Below, one piece after another: positions 1 to 6,981 of a stretch of DNA of 64,000 nt (within the stretch, counting starts at the first letter, position 1; every line of letters starts with the position of its first letter). Under the pieces are notes generated by a model. That model did no database searches. It saw only the letters and a list, made by a program, of their open reading frames with translations, and was not told the DNA's origin. Where the stretch lies: positions 1,798,001 through 1,862,000 of the forward strand of contig NZ_OZ040189.1 in the NCBI RefSeq assembly GCF_964048965.1, written 5' to 3'. Source of the DNA: Tenacibaculum sp. 190130A14a (GTDB lineage Bacteria > Bacteroidota > Bacteroidia > Flavobacteriales > Flavobacteriaceae). The translations under genes and the position numbers were made by a program.

Positions 1-43
1 TCCAAACAGCCTTAGGTTCTAAGTTTCTTATTTCTGAACTCAT
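1..43 (-). CDS. pepD: Probable aminoacyl-histidine dipeptidase (PepD), N-terminal fragment
   Basis: Only the first 14 codons lie in the window; the gene runs leftward off the edge. The visible N-terminus reads MSSEIRNLEPKAVW. From memory, this resembles the conserved start of flavobacterial cytosolic non-specific dipeptidases (M20 family, Xaa-His dipeptidase), which continue into a conserved block after a KALW-like motif. The start is supported by a good Bacteroidota promoter about 30 nt upstream on the same strand. The gene diverges from recR. With so few residues the product name is tentative. Confidence 0.5.
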   Translation of the reverse strand, partial: MSSEIRNLEPKAVW

Positions 44-73
44 TGTGAATTGTTTGTTTAATTTTTGTAGGTT

Positions 74-103
74 CAAAGGTACGTTTTTAGACTTTTAAGA
101 CAA
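74..103 (-). promoter_or_regulatory. Bacteroidota-type promoter of the leftmost gene
   Basis: On the minus strand a TTG (103-101) is followed after 19 nt by TACCTTTG (81-74). This matches the TTG-N~19-TAnnTTTG consensus of the primary sigma factor in this phylum. It points to the start codon at 43. Confidence 0.6.
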
Positions 104-137
104 AAGATAAAAGCAGAAAGAGTGTATGTCTTTTTTC

Positions 138-169
138 TTGCTTTGAAGCTTCTTATTGTTGTAATTTTG
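138..169 (+). promoter_or_regulatory. Promoter of recR
   Basis: TTG at 138-140, a 21-nt spacer and TAATTTTG at 162-169 fit TTG-N-TAnnTTTG. The -7 box ends only 4 nt before the ATG at 174. The transcript would therefore be leaderless or nearly so. Confidence 0.55.
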
Positions 170-173
170 CAAC

Positions 174-791
174 ATGGATTTCTCTTCAAAACTTTTAGAA
201 AATGCAGTAAATGAAGTAAGTCGATTGCCTGGAATTGGTAAGCGAACTGCTTTACGTTTGGTACTGCATTTATTAAAGCAACCATCTGAAAATACAAAGT
301 ATTTAACAGAGGCTTTGTCAACTTTGCGCAATGAAGTAAAATCATGTAAAAAATGTCATAATATTTCAGATACTATTTTGTGTGAAATATGTGCTAACCC
401 GAACAGACATACAGAGGTAATTTGTGTAGTTGAGGATATCCGCGATGTAATGGCTATTGAAAACACAGCGCAGTTTAAAGGTTTGTATCACGTATTAGGG
501 GGGAAGATTTCTCCTATGGAAGGAATTGGTCCGCAGAACTTACAAATAGAAAGTTTGGTAGAAAAAGTACGTAATGGAGAAGTAAAAGAATTGATTTTTG
601 CGTTGAGTTCTACGATGGAGGGAGATACAACCAATTTTTATATTTATAAACAAATTGAAAAATACAATATTACAACATCGACTATTGCAAGAGGAATCTC
701 TGTGGGAGATGAGTTGGAATATGCAGATGAAGTTACTTTAGGACGAAGTATTGTAAATAGAATCCCATTCGAAAATAGTTTGAAGTCTTAA
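174..791 (+). CDS. recR: Recombination mediator protein RecR
   Basis: A 205-residue protein of normal RecR length. RecR acts with RecO (and RecF) to load RecA on gapped DNA during recombinational repair in the cytoplasm. It shows an N-terminal helix-hairpin-helix ([12 protein letters not shown], about residues 17-28), a four-cysteine zinc finger (C58, C61, C70, C73) and a Toprim domain (VVEDIRD and following, about 84-175) with the family-typical Walker-like C-terminal part. The ATG at 174 follows directly on a promoter. It stands alone, ending before a hairpin at 809-827. Confidence 0.97.
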   Translation: MDFSSKLLENAVNEVSRLPGIGKRTALRLVLHLLKQPSENTKYLTEALSTLRNEVKSCKKCHNISDTILCEICANPNRHTEVICVVEDIRDVMAIENTAQFKGLYHVLGGKISPMEGIGPQNLQIESLVEKVRNGEVKELIFALSSTMEGDTTNFYIYKQIEKYNITTSTIARGISVGDELEYADEVTLGRSIVNRIPFENSLKS

Positions 792-808
792 GTTTGGTTA
801 AAATAAAA

Positions 809-827
809 GGAGTGTAAAAAACACTCC
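809..827 (+). terminator. Hairpin downstream of recR
   Basis: A perfect 7-bp inverted repeat (GGAGTGT / ACACTCC) separated by five A residues lies 18 nt after the recR stop. The following tract is AT-rich but not a strong T run, so it may be a weak terminator. Confidence 0.4.
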
Positions 828-987
828 CTAATTTATACAATTTTGCCAATCATTCCCCAACATGAATGATTTGTTCAAGTGGACGTTCAAGAATGTATAT
901 CCTTACAAATATTATTAATAGTTAAGGTTGTATTTCATATTATGAACTTAATTATTTTAAACGTTTTCTTTAAATTTTATAAATGAC

Positions 988-1461
988 CTAGAATGATTTA
1001 TCAATAAACTCATTTACGCTAGAAGGTAATAGTTTTTTATGACCGTTTAATTGTTCTATAATTTGAACATCCTTATCAAAGTATCTTTTTTGGATAAAAA
1101 TAGCAGGTTTTCGTAAGTCCGTTCGATACTCTATTAATGAATAGATTTTCTGATTAGCGTTGTAGTAAACGATAATTCGAGCCTCTGAAAAACCAAGTTT
1201 AGGATAAAAATAGGTAATGGTTTGAAGTTTATTTCCCTTTAAATCTTTTTCAACTTGATGAGAATATTTGGACGCACAGGAAATAATGCATGTAGTTTTG
1301 TTGGAATCTATTAAACTATCTACTTTCTTTTTATAATGATTAGAATGTTGTTTAACCATTAAACTATCAACTATACCTTTGCTATTTTCATTGTGTGTTA
1401 TTTTTTGTTGACAGGATAACGCTATTAAAAATATTACTATATAAAATACATTATGCTTCAT
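988..1461 (-). CDS. Putative lipoprotein, unknown function
   Basis: A 157-residue protein with a short hydrophobic N-terminus ending in a lipobox-like LSC (cysteine near residue 17), so it is predicted to be exported and lipidated. The mature part is polar, lysine-rich and mixed alpha/beta, without a motif I recognise. It stands alone between the recR hairpin and a second small minus-strand gene, with no operon partner. I assign no function. The coding call rests on the signal sequence plus intact length. Confidence 0.7.
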   Translation of the reverse strand: MKHNVFYIVIFLIALSCQQKITHNENSKGIVDSLMVKQHSNHYKKKVDSLIDSNKTTCIISCASKYSHQVEKDLKGNKLQTITYFYPKLGFSEARIIVYYNANQKIYSLIEYRTDLRKPAIFIQKRYFDKDVQIIEQLNGHKKLLPSSVNEFIDKSF

Positions 1462-1571
1462 AACTGTTTAATAACTTTAAGTAGTAACTAGTTAAAAATA
1501 AAGGGGGTAAGTGTTTTTATTAAGAAAGGAAACTTCCATAAATATGGATGAATACAAAACTAAAATATAAA

Positions 1572-1685
1572 CTATCCCGAAATCATTGGCCAAATTACTT
1601 CAACAACTAGTTTGTAAATTATAACTCCAAGTAAACCTCCAATAAATAAGCTTTTTGTGTTTTTTTGTGGTTGTTCTTTTTTCAT
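1572..1685 (-). CDS. Small single-span membrane protein (37 aa)
   Basis: An ATG at 1685 opens a 37-codon frame ending at TAG 1572. It has a lysine/glutamine-rich N-terminus (MKKEQPQKNTKS) and then one hydrophobic stretch (LFIGGLLGVIIYKLVVEVIW). Such K-rich, one-helix small proteins are common in Bacteroidota but easily missed. It lies in an otherwise empty 469-bp gap between 1462 and 1930. There is no Shine-Dalgarno, as usual for the phylum. The composition and the match of start to transmembrane pattern suggest it is real. No function is assigned. Confidence 0.55.
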   Translation of the reverse strand: MKKEQPQKNTKSLFIGGLLGVIIYKLVVEVIWPMISG

Positions 1686-1880
1686 AATGCATTGATGGAT
1701 TTTAGTTGATAGCACTTAATATTTATACAGAGTAATTTGTGCTATTGGTGCTAATGTAATAATTTACTTTTAGGTTTGAAGATTTAGAGAGGTATTTCTT
1801 TTATGAATTGAATGTATTGGTTTCACTACATAGAATTGATGATTCACAACAGTTACTTAAAAGTAGTGAATTATCCACGG

Positions 1881-1888
1881 TACATTTG
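1881..1888 (+). promoter_or_regulatory. -7 box of the beta-trefoil-like gene
   Basis: TACATTTG fits TAnnTTTG and lies 42 nt before the ATG at 1931. No clear -33 TTG is seen at the right distance. Confidence 0.4.
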
Positions 1889-1930
1889 GAGTAATTATAC
1901 TAATTATTAACCAAATAAAATTTAAAAAAA

Positions 1931-2299
1931 ATGAGTGTACCAACTTACGGATCATTACAGAACCAAATGAACAAAGAGTATCGTTGTAATCATGCAGCTC
2001 AACTAAAAAAAAGTTATGAATCTCCAGAATGTTTAATGAATTTTGTTGAGCAAAGCAATGGTTCATATGGTATAAAGAATGTCAAGAACAACGAATATTT
2101 TGATAGTAGCATAACAACAATGACTAAGAAAGTTAGCGGGGCAAGTGAGCAATGGCGATTATTAGCGTTGCCAGATGTTGAAAATGGATACTATGTTCAA
2201 AACGTAAAGAATAATGAGTTTATGACCAGTAGTGCAAGTCAATTAAGCTCTAAAGCAGGAAGTAAAGAAATTTGGATTATTGAAGAAAGACAATCTTAA
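1931..2299 (+). CDS. Small cytosolic beta-trefoil/ricin-like repeat protein
   Basis: A 122-residue protein without signal peptide or membrane segment. It contains an internal repeat: NVKNNEYFDSS (about 50-60) and NVKNNEFMTSS (91-101), each preceded by a G-Y/Y-(I/V)-(K/Q) strand and followed about 15 residues later by a W-x-(L/I) strand (EQWRLLAL, EIWIIEE). This 'YxIxNxxNxxYL...W' pattern is typical of ricin-type beta-trefoil folds, which often bind sugars. With two clear repeats and a divergent first one it could form a minimal trefoil. It is a single gene with its own -7 box and a strong terminator. Ligand unknown. Confidence 0.75.
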   Translation: MSVPTYGSLQNQMNKEYRCNHAAQLKKSYESPECLMNFVEQSNGSYGIKNVKNNEYFDSSITTMTKKVSGASEQWRLLALPDVENGYYVQNVKNNEFMTSSASQLSSKAGSKEIWIIEERQS

Positions 2300-2310
2300 T
2301 TTTCTAATAA

Positions 2311-2340
2311 AAAAAGAGGGGAGAAGTACTCCTCTTTTTT
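2311..2340 (+). terminator. Rho-independent terminator
   Basis: AAAAAGAGG (2311-2319) pairs with CCTCTTTTT (2331-2339) and runs into T residues. It lies 11 nt after the beta-trefoil-like gene. Confidence 0.8.
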
Positions 2341-2422
2341 GTTATGATTAATAATCTTAAATTTTTTGATTAGTTTTAGGGTTATTAACGAAAGCTAGGC
2401 ATGGCGATCAATTCAAAGTCAA

Positions 2423-2800
2423 ATGAAAGTTACACCAGAAAAGAACGAAAAAGTAGCACAAATGATATTTTCATCTATTTATCCATTGTATTTGAATAGA
2501 TTAGAAAAAAATGGAAGAACAAAAGAAGAGCTGGACCAAGTACTTGAATGGTTTACAGGTTTTGATAAAGATACGTTACAAGGACTTATCGATGAGCAGG
2601 TGACATTTGGGACATTTTTTAAGCGAGCAAACATACATGCAAATGCCCACTTGATTAAAGGTGTTGTTTGTGGGTATAGAATTGAAGAGATAGCCGATGA
2701 ATTTGAGGTGTATAAGCAATGTAGGCAAATGGAAAAGCTTATAGATGAATTGGCAAGAGGACGTAAAATGGAAAAAATTTTACGTCAAGAAAAGAAATAA
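2423..2800 (+). CDS. DUF2200 family protein
   Basis: A 125-residue soluble protein matching the DUF2200 pattern by eye. It has an N-terminal IYPLYLNRLEKNGRTKEE block, a central WFTGFD segment, a TFGTFF motif followed by GVVCGYRIEEI, and a C-terminal MEKLIDELARGRKMEKIL block. The family is widespread in bacteria as a stand-alone cytoplasmic gene of unknown function and has full length here. No partner genes are visible, and the next gene is on the other strand. Confidence 0.85.
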   Translation: MKVTPEKNEKVAQMIFSSIYPLYLNRLEKNGRTKEELDQVLEWFTGFDKDTLQGLIDEQVTFGTFFKRANIHANAHLIKGVVCGYRIEEIADEFEVYKQCRQMEKLIDELARGRKMEKILRQEKK

Positions 2801-2880
2801 TTCAAGAGGAATAAAAATAAAAAAAGTACAGTTTAATCTAATCTTAGTTATAAATTAGAAAGATTGTAAACTAAAAGAGA

Positions 2881-2902
2881 TCCCCTTTAATAGTAAAGGG
2901 GA
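2881..2902. terminator. Bidirectional hairpin between convergent genes
   Basis: TCCCCTTT (2881-2888) pairs perfectly with AAAGGGGA (2895-2902) across a 6-nt loop. It lies between the DUF2200 gene and the minus-strand lipoprotein gene, so it can serve both. Confidence 0.6.
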
Positions 2903-2931
2903 AAGAAAGTTTTGTAATCTATATTTTAGGG

Positions 2932-3330
2932 CTAGCGCTCAAGTTCTGTGAAAAAGCCATCTGCTTGTGCTTCAAAGTCAAGTTTCAGTTTTGTATTAGA
3001 CAAAATAATAATATCTCCTTTTCTAATATTGTTAATATACAAGGCTTTTTTATCTCCATTTTGTTGTATAGTGTATTTATAAGTGCCAGTAGTAGGTTCA
3101 ATAGCTGTGTTTATATTGTTTTCAATAAATACAGTATTCTTTTTGGTGTTAAAAGTCCACACAACATCTCCTGCGTTAAAGTTGGAGTTTGCCGCAAACC
3201 CGCCGTAGATTTTTTTAAGATTCCATGTTCCACTGATGTTTTTAGCCTCTGCAAATTCATCATTGTTACTACAACTTAAAAATAAAATAGTACTCGAAAT
3301 AAGAAGTAAACTGAGTATTCTAATTTTCAT
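2932..3330 (-). CDS. Lipocalin-like lipoprotein
   Basis: A 132-residue protein with a lipoprotein signal (lipobox FLSC, cysteine about residue 20). The mature part begins with a typical lipocalin-like GTWNLKKIYGG motif and then alternating beta-strands (VVWTFNTKKN, TGTYKYTI, LYINN). Such 'XISGTWNL' domains are common in Bacteroidota surface or periplasmic lipoproteins, and their ligands are mostly unknown. It resembles in design, but is not closely similar to, the tandem pair at 5.5-6.3 kb. It is a single gene. Confidence 0.75.
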   Translation of the reverse strand: MKIRILSLLLISSTILFLSCSNNDEFAEAKNISGTWNLKKIYGGFAANSNFNAGDVVWTFNTKKNTVFIENNINTAIEPTTGTYKYTIQQNGDKKALYINNIRKGDIIILSNTKLKLDFEAQADGFFTELER

Positions 3331-3470
3331 AGTTAAATATTTAATAGTTCATTAGGGTAGATGAAAAAAATTGAATAAGGTTGCGTGGATTTCAAGATAA
3401 TTGCTTGTTGGTATATGTTTATGTATTTCAGTTGAATAAAAATTGAGTTTTATTTTTAACATCTTGCATT

Positions 3471-3502
3471 AAAAAAGCACAGGTATAAAACTGTGCTTTT
3501 TT
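3471..3502 (-). terminator. Terminator of the hpf-usp operon
   Basis: AAAAAAGCACAG (3471-3482) and CTGTGCTTTTTT (3491-3502) form a 12-bp inverted repeat 28 nt beyond the end of usp on the minus strand, with a T run in that direction. Confidence 0.8.
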
Positions 3503-3530
3503 GTGAAAGTGTTCTATTTTAAAGAATAAG

Positions 3531-4364
3531 TTAAGCTGTGGCAGGTATTACCATAAACGGAATTGTTAATTGGTGTCCTAAGTTTGCAATTACAGGTTCT
3601 CTAAATAATTTTTCAAAAAAACCATGCTTATATTTTATCATTGTTAAAATATCAACTTCCTCATTTTTGATAAAATTGATAATTTCATCTGTTTTGTTAG
3701 TGTATTGAGGAATTTCAACATAAGCATGATCCATATCTTTTAAATGTCCTTTTAATGCTTCTAGATTTTCCTTTTGACTTTCATTTAAATTAGGAGCTGT
3801 TTGAATATGAAGAACATGAATGTTAGATTTGTGTAAGTTGGCTAAATCTTTAATTTCGTTTAACTCAGAACTATTGTATAGACGTTTAAGTCCACTAGAA
3901 AAACCAATATTTTTTGGTGTAGTATACTTCAAGTCATTTGGGATTGCCAACACCGGACATTTAGAAAGTTTACTAATAATTTCTACGGTGTTACTTCCTA
4001 AGAATATCTCTTTTGCTCCAGTTGCTCCTTTGGTTCCCATTACAACTAAGTCTATTTGATGATTTTCTACGGCAATACTAACGGCTTGCTCAATATCATG
4101 GGTGCTTGTAGATGATTTAAAGCTATGTTTAGGGTTAGGATGTGTTTTTTCAATACGTTCTTGTAAATGTTTTAAATCTTTTAGAGCATTTTCTTGCATA
4201 ACACGTGATAGCTTGTTAGAAAAAGAAGAAATTCTAGAAGATGTAACAGGTGCCGAATGAAGTAGATGAAAAGTGCAGGTTTCATTGGTAAAAAGATTCA
4301 GAATATATTTGGTAGCTGCCCAAGCATTTTCTGAAAAATCGGTGGGAATGAGTATATGTTTCAT
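3531..4364 (-). CDS. Universal stress protein, tandem Usp domains
   Basis: A 277-residue cytoplasmic protein with two UspA folds. Domain 1 (about 1-142) starts HILIPTDFSENA and carries the ATP-binding pattern G-x2-G-x9-G-S at residues 110-124 (GTKGATGAKEIFLGS). Domain 2 (about 150-277) has the fold but no intact nucleotide motif. It is co-directional with hpf, 18 nt downstream of it, and the pair is closed by a hairpin. The context suggests a stationary-phase, low-oxygen or starvation operon. The FNR-like palindrome upstream of hpf would control both. Confidence 0.9.
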   Translation of the reverse strand: MKHILIPTDFSENAWAATKYILNLFTNETCTFHLLHSAPVTSSRISSFSNKLSRVMQENALKDLKHLQERIEKTHPNPKHSFKSSTSTHDIEQAVSIAVENHQIDLVVMGTKGATGAKEIFLGSNTVEIISKLSKCPVLAIPNDLKYTTPKNIGFSSGLKRLYNSSELNEIKDLANLHKSNIHVLHIQTAPNLNESQKENLEALKGHLKDMDHAYVEIPQYTNKTDEIINFIKNEEVDILTMIKYKHGFFEKLFREPVIANLGHQLTIPFMVIPATA

Positions 4365-4382
4365 AATGGTTGCTTTTATGGT

Positions 4383-4685
4383 TTATAAATGAGACATCAT
4401 TATTTGCTTACGTTTGCTGAGTTGCTTTTCTAAATCATTGACTGTATGTTTTACAGCAACTTGATAATTTTCTTCATTAGAAGAAGCAAATATTTGAGGT
4501 CCAGATTGACTTAAAATTATTTCACAAATTTTACCTTTTGCTGTAGGGGTATTTTCGTATTTGATAAAAACCTGTGCTTTTATAAGCCAATCGTACTTTT
4601 TGTAAAGTTTATGTAGCTTTTTCTCGATATAGTCTTGTAGGTTTTCACTTACAGGCATTTTTACAAATTCAATATGTACTTCCAT
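4383..4685 (-). CDS. hpf: Ribosome hibernation-promoting factor, HPF/RaiA family (short form)
   Basis: A 100-residue protein fitting the S30AE/HPF N-terminal domain: MEVHIEFVKMPVSENLQDYIEKK start, then KYDWLIKAQVFIKYEN and a basic C-terminus (KQLSKRKQ). These proteins bind the 30S decoding region and inactivate ribosomes during starvation. The long-HPF dimerisation domain is absent. It is the first gene of an operon with usp. Its upstream region holds a -7 box and two perfect 14-bp palindromes (4711-4772). Confidence 0.88.
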   Translation of the reverse strand: MEVHIEFVKMPVSENLQDYIEKKLHKLYKKYDWLIKAQVFIKYENTPTAKGKICEIILSQSGPQIFASSNEENYQVAVKHTVNDLEKQLSKRKQIMMSHL

Positions 4686-4710
4686 GGTAATTTATTTTTA
4701 AATAGATACT

Positions 4711-4772
4711 CAAATTTACATGGAAGAAATAGGTAGAGGAATGATATATATCATGTTATATCATATATGATA
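4711..4772 (-). promoter_or_regulatory. hpf-usp promoter with FNR/CRP-like palindromes
   Basis: On the minus strand TAAATTTG (4718-4711) is a -7 box. Upstream lie two perfect 14-bp palindromes: ATGATATATATCAT at 4741-4754 and TATCATATATGATA at 4759-4772. The first contains TGAT-N4-ATCA, the core of FNR-type sites. Its centre is about 41 nt upstream of the start site predicted from the -7 box, the classical position for a class II activator. No good -33 TTG is present, as expected for an activated promoter. The regulator is inferred, not identified. Confidence 0.5.
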
Positions 4773-4868
4773 AAGGTATATTTGTTAGAATTGTGTTGAA
4801 TTGATGTAAAAAGATGGTCAAATCTATTTATATAATCAGTTATATGATGATGTTTTACATGAAAAAGG

Positions 4869-5438
4869 TTAGTTAATCCTGATTTTAGCTTTTTGTCGAA
4901 TACTGAAAATTATTCCAACCAATAGCCCAACAAGTCCACCGAGATAACTGAAATTATGAATACAACCTACTAAAACAAATTGTTTGTGATGAATAAGGTT
5001 GTTAGGTAAATACCAATTAGTGGAAGTTTCTAAAAGAAAAAGTTTACCGTATAAAAAACCTAGAAAACTGGTAAGTAAAGAGATTCCTAAGGTTAAAAAC
5101 AGTGCTTTCATTGTAATATAAAACATCCTTTTGTGATTGGAGTGAATCAATCCAGTTATACTAAGAAAAATGCCTATGATAAGGCCCACCCACCAGGTTG
5201 CTAATATACCTACAATGGTTACACCGATTCTGGGATTATTCATTATAATTTCTGGTGATTGAATAGTGTTAATGTTTTGCCCCAACCCCCAGTCTTCAAA
5301 ACCAAATTGTATAAATTTAAACTTGGTATAATATTCTTTGGATATACTATAAGTTATATGGTCGTGAAGTACTCCGTACATACTTCCTAAAATAGTTGCA
5401 ATGATGATAACTAAGCATAAAATAAAAGCTTTCTTCAT
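4869..5438 (-). CDS. Multi-spanning membrane protein, unknown function
   Basis: A 189-residue protein with four predicted transmembrane helices at about residues 4-24, 73-95, 107-129 and 156-182. A longer non-membrane loop (about 25-70) lies between helices 1 and 2 and contains FGFEDWGLG. Glycine-rich helix ends (GGLVGLLVG) suggest tight helix packing. I do not recognise the family. It is preceded by the tandem lipoprotein pair on the same strand but separated from it by a terminator, so it is probably its own unit. Confidence 0.7.
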   Translation of the reverse strand: MKKAFILCLVIIIATILGSMYGVLHDHITYSISKEYYTKFKFIQFGFEDWGLGQNINTIQSPEIIMNNPRIGVTIVGILATWWVGLIIGIFLSITGLIHSNHKRMFYITMKALFLTLGISLLTSFLGFLYGKLFLLETSTNWYLPNNLIHHKQFVLVGCIHNFSYLGGLVGLLVGIIFSIRQKAKIRIN

Positions 5439-5469
5439 ATTTTAAGAAATAAACTATGGATTAATCATG

Positions 5470-5500
5470 AAAAAAGCGAAGGTTAAAACTTCGCTTTTTT
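5470..5500 (-). terminator. Terminator of the lipocalin-like pair
   Basis: A 12-bp inverted repeat (AAAAAAGCGAAG / CTTCGCTTTTTT) with a 7-nt loop lies just beyond the end of the minus-strand gene at 5507. Confidence 0.85.
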
Positions 5501-5506
5501 CAATGT

Positions 5507-5905
5507 TTACTTTCTTTTAAAAGTAGTCGTTTCTGTGATGTTGTCTATAACGGTTTCACTTTTAAAAGTATTTGATTTATCGCTAAAAATGATGGTATAG
5601 ACTTCTTTTATACCGGTACTTTTTTCAGTGAGTTCATAGGTGTCTGTTCCTTTTTTTACCCAAGTGGCATTAAAGGTGTTTTCTATAATACACTCGTTAG
5701 AATTGTCTTGGTTTCCGTAGTTAATAGCAGTAAAATTTCCGTTTTCAGAAACTGTAATAGTTGATTTATTGTTACAGGCATCTACTTCTTTACCGTTTTC
5801 AGAAAAGAAATACCAAGTTCCAACAAATGGGTCTAAAGTTTCAGTATTGTCTGAACAGGCGAATAATGAGATAGCAATTAATGCTAAACAGAGCAATTTT
5901 CTCAT
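5507..5905 (-). CDS. Lipocalin-like lipoprotein, copy 2 of a tandem pair
   Basis: 132 residues from the ATG at 5905, chosen over a start 54 nt upstream because it gives a clean signal (MRKLLCLALIAISLFAC). The mature part begins LDPFVGTWYFFSENGKEVD and ends TETTTFKRK. The adjacent gene (5916-6311) has the same layout (LDPFVGNWYYFSDNGVEVD...TETTVYKRK), so the two are a tandem duplication, separated by 10 nt and probably co-transcribed. The fold is likely a small lipocalin-like barrel. Surface or periplasmic role unknown. Confidence 0.8.
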   Translation of the reverse strand: MRKLLCLALIAISLFACSDNTETLDPFVGTWYFFSENGKEVDACNNKSTITVSENGNFTAINYGNQDNSNECIIENTFNATWVKKGTDTYELTEKSTGIKEVYTIIFSDKSNTFKSETVIDNITETTTFKRK

Positions 5906-5915
5906 AATTTTAAGT

Positions 5916-6311
5916 TTATTGTTTTCTCTTGTAAACAGTAGTTTCAGTAACTTGGTCAATTACTTCTGTAAAAGTAAAAGTATTTCCATTATCACTGAAA
6001 GTTACTTTGTTAACGCGTTCTTCGGTACTTCCTTCATTTGTTAATCCGTAGTTACCATTCCCCTTGTTTGCCCAGTTTCCATTTGCAGTATTGTCAAGAA
6101 TACATTGTTTGTCAACCATTTCATATCCAGTAAAGGTGTATTTTCCATTTTCAAGAATAATTACGGTAGATTTTTTTTTACACTCGTCAACTTCTACACC
6201 ATTATCAGAAAAGTAATACCAATTTCCAACAAAGGGGTCTAAAGAATCATCAGAATCTGTACAAGCAAAAAAGCTCATAGCAACAAATGCTACTGATAGT
6301 AGTTTTTTCAT
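5916..6311 (-). CDS. Lipocalin-like lipoprotein, copy 1 of a tandem pair
   Basis: 131 residues with a lipoprotein signal (lipobox FFAC, cysteine about 17) and a lipocalin-like domain with strands GNWYYFSDNG, STVIILENGKYTF, NKVTFSDNGNTF and TTVYKRK. Each copy also has a conserved mid-protein cysteine pair, one after VDEC/VDAC and one in the (K)QCILDN/ECIIEN segment, which could form a disulfide. It is the first gene of the two-gene unit ending at the 5470-5500 hairpin. Confidence 0.8.
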   Translation of the reverse strand: MKKLLSVAFVAMSFFACTDSDDSLDPFVGNWYYFSDNGVEVDECKKKSTVIILENGKYTFTGYEMVDKQCILDNTANGNWANKGNGNYGLTNEGSTEERVNKVTFSDNGNTFTFTEVIDQVTETTVYKRKQ

Positions 6312-6352
6312 AGCTTAATTTTTTATTGTTAATAATTTGAATGCGAATATAT

Positions 6353-6934
6353 TTATTTTTTTTCATCATCCAAGAGTTCTTCTTCAAACTTATCCCAGCT
6401 TTTTTTAGCACGTATTTTTTTGTAAAATCGAACAGCTAGCATTAGCAAAATAGAGACTAATAAAATACCAACAACACCCCAAATCCAATTAATGGTGTCT
6501 TTTAGTACAACCAAAAAGACAATTGAAAAAAGTAGAATAGTTGCTACTTCATTCCATAAACGTAATTTAAAAGAGGTATACTTAATCTCGTTGCGCTGTA
6601 ATTGATTGTATATTACTTGACAAAATCCATGGTATACATATAATACTAGTACAAAAGAAAGTTTAACTAACATCCAGCCTTCTTCTAAATACACTGGATG
6701 TTTATATAGCATCCAAAAGGCAAAAAAACTTGCCAATATTGCAGAAGGCCAAGTAATTATATACCACAAACGTTTTTGCATTAATTGATACTGAGTTTGT
6801 AAGATTTCTTTTGCTGGTTGCTCTTTTTTATCGGCTTCTACATGATATATAAATAAACGAACCATATAAAATAGCCCTGCAAACCATGTAACTACAAAAA
6901 TGATGTGTAATGCTTTTACGTATAAGAAATCCAT
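6353..6934 (-). CDS. hemJ: Protoporphyrinogen IX oxidase HemJ (CopD/UPF0093 family)
   Basis: A 193-residue inner-membrane protein with about four to five helices. HemJ oxidises protoporphyrinogen IX to protoporphyrin IX, the step before iron insertion. Family hallmarks are an N-terminal LHIIFVVTWFAGLFYMVRLF helix with a heme-coordinating histidine (H10) and a lysine in WMLVKLSF (K91). The tail is acidic and charged. It lies 47 nt downstream of hemH on the same strand. No HemG or HemY homologue is seen here, so HemJ fills that step. Databases may call it 'CopD family protein'. Confidence 0.88.
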   Translation of the reverse strand: MDFLYVKALHIIFVVTWFAGLFYMVRLFIYHVEADKKEQPAKEILQTQYQLMQKRLWYIITWPSAILASFFAFWMLYKHPVYLEEGWMLVKLSFVLVLYVYHGFCQVIYNQLQRNEIKYTSFKLRLWNEVATILLFSIVFLVVLKDTINWIWGVVGILLVSILLMLAVRFYKKIRAKKSWDKFEEELLDDEKK

Positions 6935-6981
6935 TTCAGTTTTTTTTCTAATTATTTTATCAATCGATTTGTTTGAGATGT

